Origin: Antrihabitans stalagmiti
GTDB lineage: Bacteria; Actinomycetota; Actinomycetes; Mycobacteriales; Mycobacteriaceae
Reading direction: 5' to 3'
Assembly: GCF_016482825.1 (NCBI RefSeq)
Contig: NZ_JAEMNV010000011.1
Location: forward strand, 1 to 64,000
Length of the DNA stretch: 64,000 nt
Numbering within the stretch: position 1 is the stretch's first letter; every line of letters begins with the position of its first letter. Below are positions 48,056 to 58,263 of the stretch, piece after piece. Both the position numbers and the translations under genes were made by a program. The notes beneath the pieces are model-generated. The model was given only the letters and a program-made list of their open reading frames with translations. It made no database searches and was not told the origin of the DNA.

Positions 48056-51000
48056 TCAGCGCCTTCCGAGTCGGCGAATCCACTGTCGCGACGCACCAGG
48101 ATCGATGACGTCGTCGAGTTCGAACGTCGTCGCCGCAGTCAGCGCCTTCCCGTGCTGGTAGGCCATCGCCACCAATTGCTCGAACAACTTCTCGCGAGCC
48201 GCCGGGTCGGCCGCCGCGTCCAACTCTTTGCGGAAGCCGAGACGCACGGCGCCTTCCAACCCCATCGGCCCGATCTCACCGGTCGGCCACGCGATCGTGA
48301 AGTCGGGTGCGTGAAATGATCCCGCCGCCATCGCCATGGCGCCGAGCCCGTAAGCCTTGCGCAGAATGATCATTCCGAAGGGCACCGTCAGTCGAGCGCC
48401 TGCGACGAAAAACCGTCCGAACCGACGAACTGTCGCGTCCTCTTCCGAATCGGGTCCGACCATGAACCCGGGCGTGTCGCACAGCGAAACGACCGGCAAT
48501 CGGTGCGCCTCGCACATCGTGAGGAAATCTGCGGCCTTGTCTGCGGCCTCGGCATCGATCGCGCCACCGAGGTGATGACTGCTGTTTGCCAGCACGGCGT
48601 ACGGCAGACCCTCGACGCGGATCAGCGCGGTGACGACGCCGACGCCGTAGTCGCATCGCAGTTCCAGCACCGACCCGATGTCGGCGATCGATTCGACGGC
48701 GGTGCGGACGTCGTAGGCGCGCAACCGATTCTCGGGAACGACGTGGCGCGCGGTCCGCTCGTCGGGTGCGCTCCATTCGGTCGCGCTCGGCTGAAAATAG
48801 GAGAGGTAGCGCTTGGCCAGATCAACGGCGTGCTCGTCGTCGCGGGCCGCCAGATGGACGACACCGTTTGCTCGTTGGACGTCGATCGGGCCGATGTCTT
48901 CGGGTCGGAATGAACCGAGCCCACCGCCGTCGATCATCGCGGGCCCGCCCATTCCGATGTTCGCGTCCGGGGTGGCGATGAGTACGTCACACACACCGGC
49001 GAGTGCGGCGTTGCCCGCAAAACACCGGCCGGACACGACGGCGACGGTCGGTACTGTGCCGTTCAGCGCAGCGAGCGACCTGAACGTGTCGAGGTCGAGA
49101 CCGAAAGCGGCACCGGCATCCGTGTCGCCCGGCCGCCCGCCACCACCTTCGGCGAACAGCACGAGCGGGACCCGCCTGCGAGCCGTCAGGTCGAGCAGTC
49201 GATCGGTCTTCGCGTGATTGCGCGCACCCTGGGTGCCTGCGAGCACCATGTAGTCGTAGGACATCACGACGGCTTCGGCACCGCCGATTCGCGCGATTCC
49301 GCCGACCAAACCGTCCGCGGCCGTATTGGCGATCAAGTCGTCTTCGCTGCGTCGACTGCGCTGCGCAGCCAGCACGAGCGCGCCGTATTCGACGAAGGTT
49401 CCGTCGTCGACGAGGTCGGCGACATTCTCCCGAGCGGTACGTCGACCGCGGCCGTGTACCTTCGCCACAGCTGCGGGACGAGCCGCATCGAGGGTCCGCT
49501 CGTGGCGGTCGAGAATCTCGGCGAGGTCGTCGCGCACGTGGTCGATATCGAAGGCAGCTTCGGCATCGGATGCCAACGTATCGACGCCACGAACCACCGC
49601 GAGGGCGTCTCCCGGCCCGACCGTCGACCCCGGCGCCGTCAGGATCCTGACCACGCGCGAATCCCCTTGGGCCAGAACGACATGCTGCATCTTCATCGAC
49701 TCGAGTACCACAACGGGTGCGCCCGCGGGGACGTCGTCGCCTTCACGCGCCGTCTCGACGACCGTTCCGACGAGGTGTGCGCGGAGCATCTCCTCCCCCG
49801 CGTGCAATTCGACTGCACGACCCGCGACTGGTCGGGTCGACACCGGGACCGCGAAGTCGGCGATACGCTCGCCGAGCCAGGTCGTGGAGACCGGTCCTGC
49901 ACCGAACTCGTTGTCGGACAGTATCGCTCGCAGAGACGCGACGTTGGTGGCCACGCCACCGATGGCGAAGTTCCCAAGTGCGTTGTGGGCCTTGCGAATT
50001 GCGGCCGTCAGGTGCGGCTCGCGATTGTGTGTGATCACCTTCGCGAGCAGTGAGTCGTAGCGAGCACTCAGCACGAGGTTGGGTCGGCCGTAGGTGTCGA
50101 CGCGCACTCCAGGGCCGGTCGGCGGACTGAACGTGGCGAGTGTGCCGGTCGACGGTAGTGCATCGCCGTCGGGTGTCATCGTCTCCGTGTTGACGCGGGT
50201 TTGCACTGCAATGCCGACCGAAGCTGCACAGGTTCCGGTGACGACCGGCGCAGCATTGTCGGTGCTGGTTGCGTGAACGCCCTGTGGGAGAGCAAGTCCC
50301 GCGAACTCTGTGCCGCGCGCGAGTGCGAGCTGGACGGCAACCAGATCGATACCGGTCACTTCCTCGGTGATCGTATGCTCGACTTGAATCCGCGGGTTCA
50401 CCTCGAGGAACACGAATCCCTCTGCCGTGAGCAGGAATTCGACCGTGCCGATCCCGACGTAGCCCACCGACGCGCACAGCCGTGCTGCGCTGCTGTGCAA
50501 CTCCCTGCGCAAGGCGTCGGAAATCCCCTGTGCCGGTGCGATTTCGATCAGCTTCTGCTGTCGGCGCTGCACGCTGCAATCGCGGTCGCCGATCGCGAGG
50601 GCGGTCGTCGTGGCGCCGGACGCCGCCGATACGATCTGCACTTCGATATGACGAGCGTTGTCGCACAACGCTTCTGCAAACAACTCGGAGCGTCCGAAGC
50701 CGTGCAGAGCTTCGCCTGCACATGCGCTGTAAGCCGCATCGAGGTCGGCCCGATCGCGCACGACCCGCATACCCCTGCCGCCGCCACCCGCAAGCGCCTT
50801 GATCATGATGCCCGCAGTGTGCTCGTCGAAGAACTCACGAACCTGTTCGAGCGATGCGTCCGCAGTCGTCGCGGCGAGGACCGGGACGTCGGCAGCGACG
50901 GCTGCCTCGCGTGCCGCGGCTTTGTCGCCGAACAAGCGCAGCACGCTTGGGCTCGGACCGACGAACGTCAACCCTGCCGTTGCGCAGGCCTCTGCGAATT

Positions 51001-51256
51001 CAGCACTCTCGCTGAGGAACCCGTAGCCGGGGTGGACCAGTTCGGCGCCGGCCTGCGTCGCTGCGGAGACGATCGCAGCGTGATCGAGGTAGGCGGAGGG
51101 ACCGGACTCGGCAAGGGCCACGGCGGTCGTTGCGGCATGGACATGCGGACTGTCCGCATCGTCGATGGCGTAGACCGCGACGGTGTCGATCCCTAGATCG
51201 CGGGCGGTATCGATGATTCGGAGCGCAATCTCACCACGGTTCGCGACCAACAGCAT
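48056..51256 (-). CDS. Single-chain acyl-CoA carboxylase (BC-BCCP-CT fusion)
   Basis: A 1066-aa multidomain enzyme. Biotin carboxylase comes first (1 to about 450: LLVANRGEIALRII, GGGGRGMRVV, FLEVNPRIQVEHTITEEVTG). A biotinyl domain follows with ESMKMQH, biotin on Lys522. The carboxyltransferase occupies about 560-1066 (CDTPGFMVG, RKAYGLGAMAM, GEIGPMGLEGAVRLG). All activities in one polypeptide are known from the single-chain long-chain acyl-CoA carboxylase of mycobacteria and relatives; the acyl substrate is inferred. The upstream neighbour holA is 12 nt away on the same strand. Confidence 0.92.
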   Translation of the reverse strand: MLLVANRGEIALRIIDTARDLGIDTVAVYAIDDADSPHVHAATTAVALAESGPSAYLDHAAIVSAATQAGAELVHPGYGFLSESAEFAEACATAGLTFVGPSPSVLRLFGDKAAAREAAVAADVPVLAATTADASLEQVREFFDEHTAGIMIKALAGGGGRGMRVVRDRADLDAAYSACAGEALHGFGRSELFAEALCDNARHIEVQIVSAASGATTTALAIGDRDCSVQRRQQKLIEIAPAQGISDALRRELHSSAARLCASVGYVGIGTVEFLLTAEGFVFLEVNPRIQVEHTITEEVTGIDLVAVQLALARGTEFAGLALPQGVHATSTDNAAPVVTGTCAASVGIAVQTRVNTETMTPDGDALPSTGTLATFSPPTGPGVRVDTYGRPNLVLSARYDSLLAKVITHNREPHLTAAIRKAHNALGNFAIGGVATNVASLRAILSDNEFGAGPVSTTWLGERIADFAVPVSTRPVAGRAVELHAGEEMLRAHLVGTVVETAREGDDVPAGAPVVVLESMKMQHVVLAQGDSRVVRILTAPGSTVGPGDALAVVRGVDTLASDAEAAFDIDHVRDDLAEILDRHERTLDAARPAAVAKVHGRGRRTARENVADLVDDGTFVEYGALVLAAQRSRRSEDDLIANTAADGLVGGIARIGGAEAVVMSYDYMVLAGTQGARNHAKTDRLLDLTARRRVPLVLFAEGGGGRPGDTDAGAAFGLDLDTFRSLAALNGTVPTVAVVSGRCFAGNAALAGVCDVLIATPDANIGMGGPAMIDGGGLGSFRPEDIGPIDVQRANGVVHLAARDDEHAVDLAKRYLSYFQPSATEWSAPDERTARHVVPENRLRAYDVRTAVESIADIGSVLELRCDYGVGVVTALIRVEGLPYAVLANSSHHLGGAIDAEAADKAADFLTMCEAHRLPVVSLCDTPGFMVGPDSEEDATVRRFGRFFVAGARLTVPFGMIILRKAYGLGAMAMAAGSFHAPDFTIAWPTGEIGPMGLEGAVRLGFRKELDAAADPAAREKLFEQLVAMAYQHGKALTAATTFELDDVIDPGASRQWIRRLGRR

Positions 51257-51268
51257 CCGATTTCCCCG

Positions 51269-52243
51269 TTACTTCCGCGCTCGAAGCGCAACGACCGTCT
51301 CGACCGCTCGTTCCACCGCGTAGTCGGTGTTGGCGGACGCACCTTTCACGTCGGCGTTGAGTTCGGCAACTGCCTTCAAAGCCGAGGTGATGGTGTCCGG
51401 ATTCCAGCCGCGGGCTTGCGCCTGCGCTTTCTTGACCTTCCATGGCGGCATCCCGAGCGGACCTGCCAGTCGGAACGGATCTCCGCCGCCTGCGGACCCG
51501 ACCCGAGCGATCGTGTGCACCGAATCGGCGAGAGCGTCGGCGAGTAGAACCGGATGCACACCGCGCAGCATCGCCCAGCGCAGCGCTTCCATGGCGCCTG
51601 CCCGATCACCGGCGACGGCGAGGTCCGCAACCTCGAAGCCTGTGACCTCAGCCCTGCCCGAGTAGTACCGCCGAACCGCCGCGACGTCGATCTTGCCGCC
51701 TGTGTCCGCCGCCAGCTGAGAACAAGCAGCGGCCAACTCGCGGAGGTCGTTCTTCACGGACTCGAGCACGCTCTGGACGACGTCTACCGACACCCTGACG
51801 CCGAGTGCCCGGAATTCGCCGCGGACGAAATCGACCCGCTCGGCGGGCTTGGTGATCTTGGCGGCCTCGTGGACCACCGCTCCCGCCTTTTGCAGCGCGG
51901 GCGCCAGTGCCTTCGCACGCCCACCGCCGGTGTGTAGTACAACCAGCACAACGCCGTCCGGCGGGTCGGTCGCCGCATCGAGCACCAGCGCAACGGCATC
52001 TTTGCCTGCCTCGGCCGCGGCTTCCAGCACGATCACACGATCCTCGGCGAACAGTGACGGGCTCAGCATCTCGGCGAGCTCCGACACCGTCACATCACCC
52101 GCGCGAAGCCGAGTCACGGGAAGGTTGTCGCCACCGCCCGCCTTACGCACGGTCGCGATCACATCGGCGACCGCCCGCTCGATCAGCAGTTCCTCCTCGC
52201 CGAGTACTAGATGCAATTGGTCGAGCTGCTCCGATTCGCTCAC
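51269..52243 (-). CDS. holA: DNA polymerase III subunit delta
   Basis: Clamp-loader subunit that opens the sliding clamp. [19 protein letters not shown] opens the AAA+-like domain [24 protein letters not shown] and [27 protein letters not shown] follow, then the helical collar domain ([18 protein letters not shown]). GTG 52243 gives 324 aa and the start expected from relatives, though it lacks a clear ribosome site. Equivalent to Rv2413c. Confidence 0.93.
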   Translation of the reverse strand: MSESEQLDQLHLVLGEEELLIERAVADVIATVRKAGGGDNLPVTRLRAGDVTVSELAEMLSPSLFAEDRVIVLEAAAEAGKDAVALVLDAATDPPDGVVLVVLHTGGGRAKALAPALQKAGAVVHEAAKITKPAERVDFVRGEFRALGVRVSVDVVQSVLESVKNDLRELAAACSQLAADTGGKIDVAAVRRYYSGRAEVTGFEVADLAVAGDRAGAMEALRWAMLRGVHPVLLADALADSVHTIARVGSAGGGDPFRLAGPLGMPPWKVKKAQAQARGWNPDTITSALKAVAELNADVKGASANTDYAVERAVETVVALRARK

Positions 52244-52292
52244 GCCGACGATCGTTGCACGAACATCCGACAGCGACGTTGGGCGGTCGGTG

Positions 52293-53804
52293 TCACCGCG
52301 TCCGCCCGAGGGCGAACCGGATCCCGAAACCGACCGCAACCACACCTGAGAGCGCCAACACCGCCCCCGGCATGCCACTGGGAACGGTGATCGATGCACC
52401 GGGAAGCGCGGCAGCCTGCTCGGCAACCCAGATGAGCCAGGACAGCGGCGGGCCGAGACACCGTGCCACGACCACCGCGGCGGGAAACCAGACAGAGGCG
52501 AGCACCGCCGCGATTGCGCCGACGACCGTGATCGGCGCAATGACAATGCCGACAAGCAGATTCGCGACAATCGATACCGTGCTTACCGTCCCCGACATCG
52601 CTGCGACCACGGGTGTCGTCACCGCGAACGCAGCAGTCGCCACGGCGAGCATTTCCGCAGCAGCACGCGGCACCCCACGCGCTCGCAACCAGTCCGCCCA
52701 CGTCGGAGCGAGCAAGATCAAACCGGCCGTCGCCAACACCGACAGCGCGAAACCGAAATCGACGGCCAGCGCCGGGTACACCGCGAGGAGGACGATGACT
52801 GCGGTCGCAAGTGCCGGGATCGCCTGTTTACGCCGACCGGTCACAAGCGCGAGCAACCCGACCGCACCCATCACCGCGGCCCGCAGCACACTGGGTGACG
52901 GCCGGGCGATGACGACGAACATGGCGAGCGCGAGTGCAGCCAGCACCACACCCGTGCGCGGACCGAGTGTCATTCCTCGCACCGAAAGCAGCACTGCGCC
53001 AAGCAGAATCGCCACATTCGCGCCGGAGACGGCCGTCAGGTGGGACAGCCCGGCGGCCCTGAATTCCTCCCGAACTCCGTCGGGGAGACCCGAGGTGTCC
53101 CCCACGACCAAGCCGGGGAGCAAACCACCTTCCGCCCCTGGAAGGGCCTCGCCCGCTGCCGCCGCGAACCGGGTACGCACATCGCCGGCGAACCGCTGCA
53201 GCCGAGACGGCGCCTCGACACGACGCGGCGGACCCGTAGCTCGGATCATCGCGACCGTCAGGTCGCTGTGGCGTGGCGGACGAACCGAGCCACGCACTTC
53301 CACTTCCTGACCAGGCAGCAGCATGCGCCAGGAGTCGGCGGGTGCCATGACCACAACCGCACCACCGATCGCGCTGGCACCGGCGGCGACGCGGATCTCA
53401 CGCAACTGCGCTGTCACGGTTACCCAGGCCGGTCCGCCTGGTGACCGCATCGGCTTCGGATCGTCGGACAGCACAACGGTTGCGGTCACGTACGCACCCT
53501 CACCGAGTTCGGCGAGTGAATGAGTCGCCGACGCGTGGGTTCGCATGCAGACTGCGAGGGAGAAGCCTGCGGCAAGTAGCAGGGCGGCGATTGCACCGGC
53601 ACCGACACGCAGTGCCAACGCGGACCGACGACGGAACGCCACGAATACGACAGCCGCGCTGCCCGTCAGCGCGATAGACGTGCCGAGCGCGAAGTGCCAA
53701 CCGAGCAGGATGCCGAACAGCGTTGCCAGCCAACACAATGCGGCGGCAGGCAGCAACCTGACGTCGAGCGGCGGGGTGTCGACATCGACGGCTGCCATGC
53801 TCAC
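52293..53804 (-). CDS. comEC: ComEC/Rec2 competence-type DNA channel (no metallo-beta-lactamase domain)
   Basis: About 503 aa, polytopic. The N-terminal DUF4131-like OB part is followed by the competence core ([37 protein letters not shown]) and multiple helices. The C-terminal metallo-beta-lactamase domain of full-length ComEC is absent; the protein ends in RFALGRTR soon after the last helices. This short form is also seen beside comEA in mycobacteria (Rv2414c). GTG 53804 overlaps the comEA stop (GTGA); ATG 53798 is possible. Confidence 0.9.
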   Translation of the reverse strand: MSMAAVDVDTPPLDVRLLPAAALCWLATLFGILLGWHFALGTSIALTGSAAVVFVAFRRRSALALRVGAGAIAALLLAAGFSLAVCMRTHASATHSLAELGEGAYVTATVVLSDDPKPMRSPGGPAWVTVTAQLREIRVAAGASAIGGAVVVMAPADSWRMLLPGQEVEVRGSVRPPRHSDLTVAMIRATGPPRRVEAPSRLQRFAGDVRTRFAAAAGEALPGAEGGLLPGLVVGDTSGLPDGVREEFRAAGLSHLTAVSGANVAILLGAVLLSVRGMTLGPRTGVVLAALALAMFVVIARPSPSVLRAAVMGAVGLLALVTGRRKQAIPALATAVIVLLAVYPALAVDFGFALSVLATAGLILLAPTWADWLRARGVPRAAAEMLAVATAAFAVTTPVVAAMSGTVSTVSIVANLLVGIVIAPITVVGAIAAVLASVWFPAAVVVARCLGPPLSWLIWVAEQAAALPGASITVPSGMPGAVLALSGVVAVGFGIRFALGRTR

Positions 53805-54685
53805 AACGTCACCGAGTCGCGCAGTTTCGCCAACCGCGTCGGTCCGATGCCGTCGACCTCGCCGAGTTGCTCGATCTCGGTGAACCTGCCGTTTGCGTTG
53901 CGCCACGCGATGATTGCGGCGGCTGTCACAGGACCAACGCCGGGCAACCCGTCGAGTTCGGTTTCGGATGCGTCGTTGATGTTCACCTTGCCTGCAGCTA
54001 CCGGCGCACCGGCAGGCGGTGCGGATCGCCCGCCGGCGGGCGCAACACCGCTCCCAAGTACGGGAGGACCACCGTCCGTCGCAGCTACCCCGACCAGGAT
54101 CTGATCGCCGTCGGCGACCCGCTGCGCCATGTTCAGACTGAACAGGTCGGCACCGTCCTTGGCTCCCCCGGCGGCCGCGATCGCATCGGCGATGCGTGAC
54201 CCGGGTGGCAGCCGGACCAGGCCGTTCTTGTGCACCAAACCGACGACGCTCACCACAAGCTCCTCGGTGGCGGGGACGTGGGCCGGCGTTTCGACAGCGG
54301 GATCGGACGGCACCGCACCCGACGGCACCTCTCCCGATGCCACCTCCGATGCCGCGACCGCCGGAAGAGCGGGAACCGAGTGCGGTCGGTCGCGATCGCG
54401 CAAGACAACCCCGCCGCCGACGAGAGCAACGACTACACCGACCACAGCGAGCGCGATCATCCCGCGGCGCCCTGGATCGAACCGAGCGCCGCGGAATCTG
54501 TCCGGGACCCAGCCGGATTCGGCAGGAGCAGACTCCGCGTCGTCGAGCCAACGTGGTCGGTCGGTGTCGAGGTCGGACACCTGGTCGTCGGACGTTGCTA
54601 CGTCCACCGTCGTCGGTTGCTCGCCACCGATGACGGCGTCGAGGCGACCGCGAATTCGGTCGCGGGCGTCGTTGTTGCTGCGCAT
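53801..54685 (-). CDS. comEA: ComEA-type DNA-binding membrane protein
   Basis: A 294-aa protein with a cytoplasmic acidic N-terminus, one membrane helix (MIALAVVGVVVALVGGGVV, about 75-94), an SLBB-like domain (VSVVGLVHKNGLVRLPPGSRIADAI) and C-terminal helix-hairpin-helix motifs (NINDASETELDGLPGVGPVTAAAII) for DNA binding. Orientation fits extracellular DNA binding and hand-over to ComEC, with which it overlaps by 4 nt. Confidence 0.92.
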   Translation of the reverse strand: MRSNNDARDRIRGRLDAVIGGEQPTTVDVATSDDQVSDLDTDRPRWLDDAESAPAESGWVPDRFRGARFDPGRRGMIALAVVGVVVALVGGGVVLRDRDRPHSVPALPAVAASEVASGEVPSGAVPSDPAVETPAHVPATEELVVSVVGLVHKNGLVRLPPGSRIADAIAAAGGAKDGADLFSLNMAQRVADGDQILVGVAATDGGPPVLGSGVAPAGGRSAPPAGAPVAAGKVNINDASETELDGLPGVGPVTAAAIIAWRNANGRFTEIEQLGEVDGIGPTRLAKLRDSVTL

Positions 54686-54803
54686 GCACGCGACGTTAGA
54701 TCGGGGACCCGGCGCGCCGATCGTGCCGACCTGGCGTTACGAATTGCCCTGTGGATAAGTGATCGGCTGTGGATAACTCCGAAATCAAGTGCTGTACAAC
54801 GGT

Positions 54804-55673
54804 TTACGGTTCACCATCGACTGTCGAAGCGCTGTCGAACGAGGCTCCACCAGGTACGACGACCACACCGACCGCACCCCTACCGAGATGGACGCCGAGC
54901 GTCGGTCCGAATTCGCAGATGACGACCTCGTCGACATCGGGAATGCGCGACCTGAGTTCGTCGGCAATCTGCTCCGCACGATCGGCCGCATCGAGATGCT
55001 GCACGGCGAGTGCCGTCGGGGTGTCGCCACTCGCCTTGACCGCAGCCTCGACCAGCTTTGCCAACGCCTTCGACGACGTTCGGGTCTTCTCTTTGAGCGC
55101 GAGTTTGCCGTCGACCACCTGAAATACCGGCTGCATTGCCAACGCGGTTCCAAGCACGGCAGCGGCGGTGCTGATCCGGCCACCGCGTCGCAACTGGTCG
55201 AGACGGTCTACGACGATGTAGCACTTCGACCGCTTGGCGACGTCGACCGCAGCTTGAAAAACCTCGTCTCGCGATGCCCCGGCCGCCGCCTTGCGTGCGG
55301 CAGCGAGAGCGGCGAACCCCGTCCCCATGCCTGCGCCTCTGGAATCGACGACGCGGACGTTGTCGTCGAGAGCAAGCTCTGCCTGTCTGCCTGCTTCCCA
55401 CGTGCCGGACAGATGCCGTGACAGGTGCACCGCGACGACGCCGTCGCCCTTGCTCGCTCGCATCGCCCTGGTGTAGGCCACTTTCAGCTCACCCGGCGAG
55501 GCCGCCGACGTGGTGGCGGCGCCGTCGTAGAGTTCGCCGGGCATCTCGTCGACACCTTCGAGCACTGCGTCGTCGCCGACCAGCACGTGCAGGGGCACGA
55601 CGATGATTCCGTAGTCTTCGGCCAGTTCGACCGGCAGACACGCCGAGGAATCGGTGACAACCACTACTGGCAC
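54804..55673 (-). CDS. DegV-family fatty-acid-binding protein
   Basis: A 289-aa DegV protein. VVVVTDSSACLPVELAEDYGI and LHVLVGDD open the EDD fold; TSAASPGELKVAY and HLSRHLSGTWEAG form the lipid head-group site, and DSRGAGMGTGF follows. DegV/FakB proteins present fatty acids to kinases; the kinase is not in view. GTG 55673 gives the usual start and lies 4 nt behind octT. Equivalent to Rv2417c. Confidence 0.9.
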   Translation of the reverse strand: MPVVVVTDSSACLPVELAEDYGIIVVPLHVLVGDDAVLEGVDEMPGELYDGAATTSAASPGELKVAYTRAMRASKGDGVVAVHLSRHLSGTWEAGRQAELALDDNVRVVDSRGAGMGTGFAALAAARKAAAGASRDEVFQAAVDVAKRSKCYIVVDRLDQLRRGGRISTAAAVLGTALAMQPVFQVVDGKLALKEKTRTSSKALAKLVEAAVKASGDTPTALAVQHLDAADRAEQIADELRSRIPDVDEVVICEFGPTLGVHLGRGAVGVVVVPGGASFDSASTVDGEP

Positions 55674-55677
55674 AGCG

Positions 55678-56427
55678 CTACCGGACTCTTTCGTTGGTCG
55701 AATCGTTGGGCGCCGTTCGGGCTCTACGGATCTCGTCGACCATCGCGGCAGCAACGGCGACGTGCGCATCCCAACCCCAGTGAATGCCGTCCGGATTGGC
55801 GTCGTCGGAAAAGATGTTGCTGCGCACGGCGTCGCCGAGATCGACGAGCGGGACTCCGGTCTCGCTCGACCAGGCGGTCAGCGCACGGACGGCCGGCTCG
55901 CGGCCTGCATGCACGCGGCCGTACGCATCGCAGCGGTGTACCGCGGGCAACGTCGCGATGACCGGCAGTTCGGGCCGCAGATACGCCAAAGCGGCCCTGG
56001 ACTTTTCGAGATATTCGACGCTCAACCGCGGCGGCAGCGCGACAGGCCTACCGAGTTTCGACAAACGTGGTTGCAGCCACTGATAGCCGGCGCGCACGTA
56101 GCGGCGCAACGTCGGCGGTCGAATGTAGCGAATCTGTTCTCGCAGGGCGGTCGGTAGCGGCGACGGCAGCGAGTCCATCCCACCCACCGCGAACACGATC
56201 GCGCCTGCCTTCGGGACGGTCGCCCACACCCGCGGATCCTGCGTCAGCGCCCAGTAGGCGTCGCGGCAGGTCCAGCCGATTCGCGCGATGAGTTCGACAT
56301 CCCAGCCGAGTTCTTTCGCGACCAGCGTCGGCCAGATCTGCGGGTGATCGACGGGGAGCCCGCCCTTGGGTCCGTAGTAGGACAGCGAATCGGCGATGAT
56401 CAGCAGCACCGGACGTTCAGAGGACAT
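55678..56427 (-). CDS. octT: Diglucosylglycerate octanoyltransferase, SGNH fold
   Basis: A 249-aa SGNH-hydrolase-like protein: [12 protein letters not shown] contains the nucleophile Ser, and [13 protein letters not shown] supplies Asp and His. In mycobacteria the equivalent gene (Rv2418c, OctT) octanoylates diglucosylglycerate, an early step of methylglucose lipopolysaccharide synthesis. Linkage to gpgP (11-nt overlap) supports the assignment. ATG 56427 is preferred to the longer frame, which lies inside gpgP. Confidence 0.85.
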   Translation of the reverse strand: MSSERPVLLIIADSLSYYGPKGGLPVDHPQIWPTLVAKELGWDVELIARIGWTCRDAYWALTQDPRVWATVPKAGAIVFAVGGMDSLPSPLPTALREQIRYIRPPTLRRYVRAGYQWLQPRLSKLGRPVALPPRLSVEYLEKSRAALAYLRPELPVIATLPAVHRCDAYGRVHAGREPAVRALTAWSSETGVPLVDLGDAVRSNIFSDDANPDGIHWGWDAHVAVAAAMVDEIRRARTAPNDSTNERVR

Positions 56428-57073
56428 CCGATGCCACCCTCGCCGAGGCGTTCCACACGTCGAGACGCCAGTCGACGACCGTGCCGTCACCGTGCGCTCC
56501 CAGCTGCACCCAACTCGTGTTCGCCAGGCCACCGAGTATCGACCACCGATCGACAGGCAGTTCCAGCAGCGACGCCGTCAACGCGGCAATCAGACCACCG
56601 TGCGCGACGAGGACGATCGGCGCTTGCGACCACTCCGCCGGATCCTGCTCCAGCAACTCGTCGACCACAGGTCGGGACCGTTTCGCAACGTCGATACGGC
56701 TCTCGCCGTTCGGCGGCGCCATCGTAGCGTCGCGACGCCACGCGACGCGGACACCGGGGTAACCGTCGTCGACATCGGTGTGGGTAAGACCCTGCCAATC
56801 ACCGAGATGGGTCTCGCGAAGTCGCTCGTCGAACCTCACGCCGACGCCCGCGGCGGTCGCCAGTTCAGCGGCCGTGTCGGACGCACGACGAAGGTCGGAG
56901 GAGATGACGATCCGTGGCTTACGCGTCGACAACTCGCGCGCTGCCTCCTTCGCCTGCGTGCGCCCGAGCGCGGACAGGTCGGTGTCGAACTGACCCTGCA
57001 TCCGATCACCGGCATTCCATTCGGTCTGACCGTGGCGCAGCAATATCAACCGGCGGATGCGGGGGCTACTCAT
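56417..57073 (-). CDS. gpgP: Glucosyl-3-phosphoglycerate phosphatase
   Basis: Histidine phosphatase, 218 aa. [10 protein letters not shown] carries the phosphorylated His; the second His is in [16 protein letters not shown] is the proton-donor Glu block. Mycobacterial GpgP (Rv2419c) dephosphorylates glucosyl-3-phosphoglycerate; the same cluster rsfS-gpgP-octT is seen here. ATG 57073 overlaps the rsfS stop by 8 nt and has GAGCGAGG-like spacing. Confidence 0.87.
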   Translation of the reverse strand: MSSPRIRRLILLRHGQTEWNAGDRMQGQFDTDLSALGRTQAKEAARELSTRKPRIVISSDLRRASDTAAELATAAGVGVRFDERLRETHLGDWQGLTHTDVDDGYPGVRVAWRRDATMAPPNGESRIDVAKRSRPVVDELLEQDPAEWSQAPIVLVAHGGLIAALTASLLELPVDRWSILGGLANTSWVQLGAHGDGTVVDWRLDVWNASARVASDVL

Positions 57074-57479
57074 CCTCGCTCGCACTGGCGGCTGCCGCTG
57101 CAGCGCGGGTCGCGCCCGATCCGAGACCCTCGACGGGGACGGTCGGGCAGTCCTTCCACAGCCGCTCCAGCGCGTAGAAGTTGCGCTCGTCGTTGTGCTG
57201 CACGTGGACGACGACGTCGATGTAGTCGAGCAGAGTCCATCGACCTTCGCGGGTGCCCTCGCGCCGGACAGGCTTGTGCCCAGCTTCCTTCAACTTCTCT
57301 TCGATGTTGTCGACGATCGCGTTGACCTGGCGTTCGTTCGGCGCGGACGCGATCACGAAGCAGTCGGTGATCACCAACTGCTCGGAGACATCGAGGACGA
57401 CGACGTCGGCGGCGAGCTTGTCGTCGGCGGCCAAGGCGGCAATCCGGGCTATCTCGATGGCCTCGTTCGATGCGCTCAC
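57066..57479 (-). CDS. rsfS: Ribosome silencing factor
   Basis: A 137-aa RsfS/Iojap protein that binds L14 and blocks subunit joining in slow growth. [28 protein letters not shown] and [29 protein letters not shown] are diagnostic; an Ala/Ser-rich tail follows. GTG 57479 overlaps the nadD stop as GTGA. Confidence 0.95.
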   Translation of the reverse strand: MSASNEAIEIARIAALAADDKLAADVVVLDVSEQLVITDCFVIASAPNERQVNAIVDNIEEKLKEAGHKPVRREGTREGRWTLLDYIDVVVHVQHNDERNFYALERLWKDCPTVPVEGLGSGATRAAAAAASASEDE

Positions 57480-58225
57480 TTGGTGCCTTTCGTATTGTTT
57501 TCGATCGTTGGTTTCTGGTGCACCGGTTCGTCGTCCACCGGTTGGTCGGGCACCGCTGCTGCCACGGGCGACGACATCGGTGCCGCGCCTTCCGACGACG
57601 GCTGGGCGCGGGTGCCGTAGAGCTGACGTTTGGAGATGTACTGGACGACGCCGTCGGGGACGAGATACCAGACGGGCCGATTTTCGACGGCGCGTTTTCT
57701 GCAGTCCGTCGACGATATGGCCAGAGCCGGTATCTCGATCAGCGTCAACGCACCCGGTGGGTACTTGTCGAGGTAGTCGGCAAGATGCTCGTCCCCCAAC
57801 TCGTAGCCTGGACGGCTGACGCCGACGAAGTTGGCAAGATCGAACAACTCTTCCCAGTGCTGCCAGGACAGAATGCTGGCAAGAGCGTCGGCGCCGGTGA
57901 TGAAGTACAGGTCGGCGCCGGGATGCTGCGCACGAATATCGCGCAGCGTGTCGACCGTGTAGGTGATCTTCTTGCGGTCGACGTCCACGCGGCTCACCGA
58001 GAAGCGGGGATTGGACGCAGTCGCGATCACGGTCATGAGGTAACGATCCTCGGCGGGACTGACCTTGCTCGATTCCTTCTGCGACGGCGTTCCCGTCGGC
58101 ACGAAGATCACTTCGTCGAGGTCGAATCGGTCTGCAACTTCGCTTGCCGCCACGAGGTGTCCATGGTGAATGGGGTCGAACGTTCCACCCATCACGCCCA
58201 CTTTGCGGTTACCGGCCTTCTGCAC
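57476..58225 (-). CDS. nadD: Nicotinate-nucleotide adenylyltransferase
   Basis: Forms deamido-NAD from nicotinate mononucleotide and [21 protein letters not shown] is the nucleotidyltransferase HxGH-type motif; [24 protein letters not shown] and [13 protein letters not shown] follow, ending with a disordered Pro-rich tail. GTG 58225 gives 249 aa. Coupled to rsfS. Equivalent to Rv2421c. Confidence 0.93.
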   Translation of the reverse strand: MQKAGNRKVGVMGGTFDPIHHGHLVAASEVADRFDLDEVIFVPTGTPSQKESSKVSPAEDRYLMTVIATASNPRFSVSRVDVDRKKITYTVDTLRDIRAQHPGADLYFITGADALASILSWQHWEELFDLANFVGVSRPGYELGDEHLADYLDKYPPGALTLIEIPALAISSTDCRKRAVENRPVWYLVPDGVVQYISKRQLYGTRAQPSSEGAAPMSSPVAAAVPDQPVDDEPVHQKPTIENNTKGTK

Positions 58226-58263
58226 GATTGTCGAGCTTACCCAGCGGCGATGAACCCGCCTAC

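Noticed and set aside
52293-53804. comEC as a truncated pseudogene because the metallo-beta-lactamase domain is missing
   Set aside because: The shorter form is seen beside comEA in mycobacteria, the start couples to comEA, and the end is clean without remnants of the lost domain.
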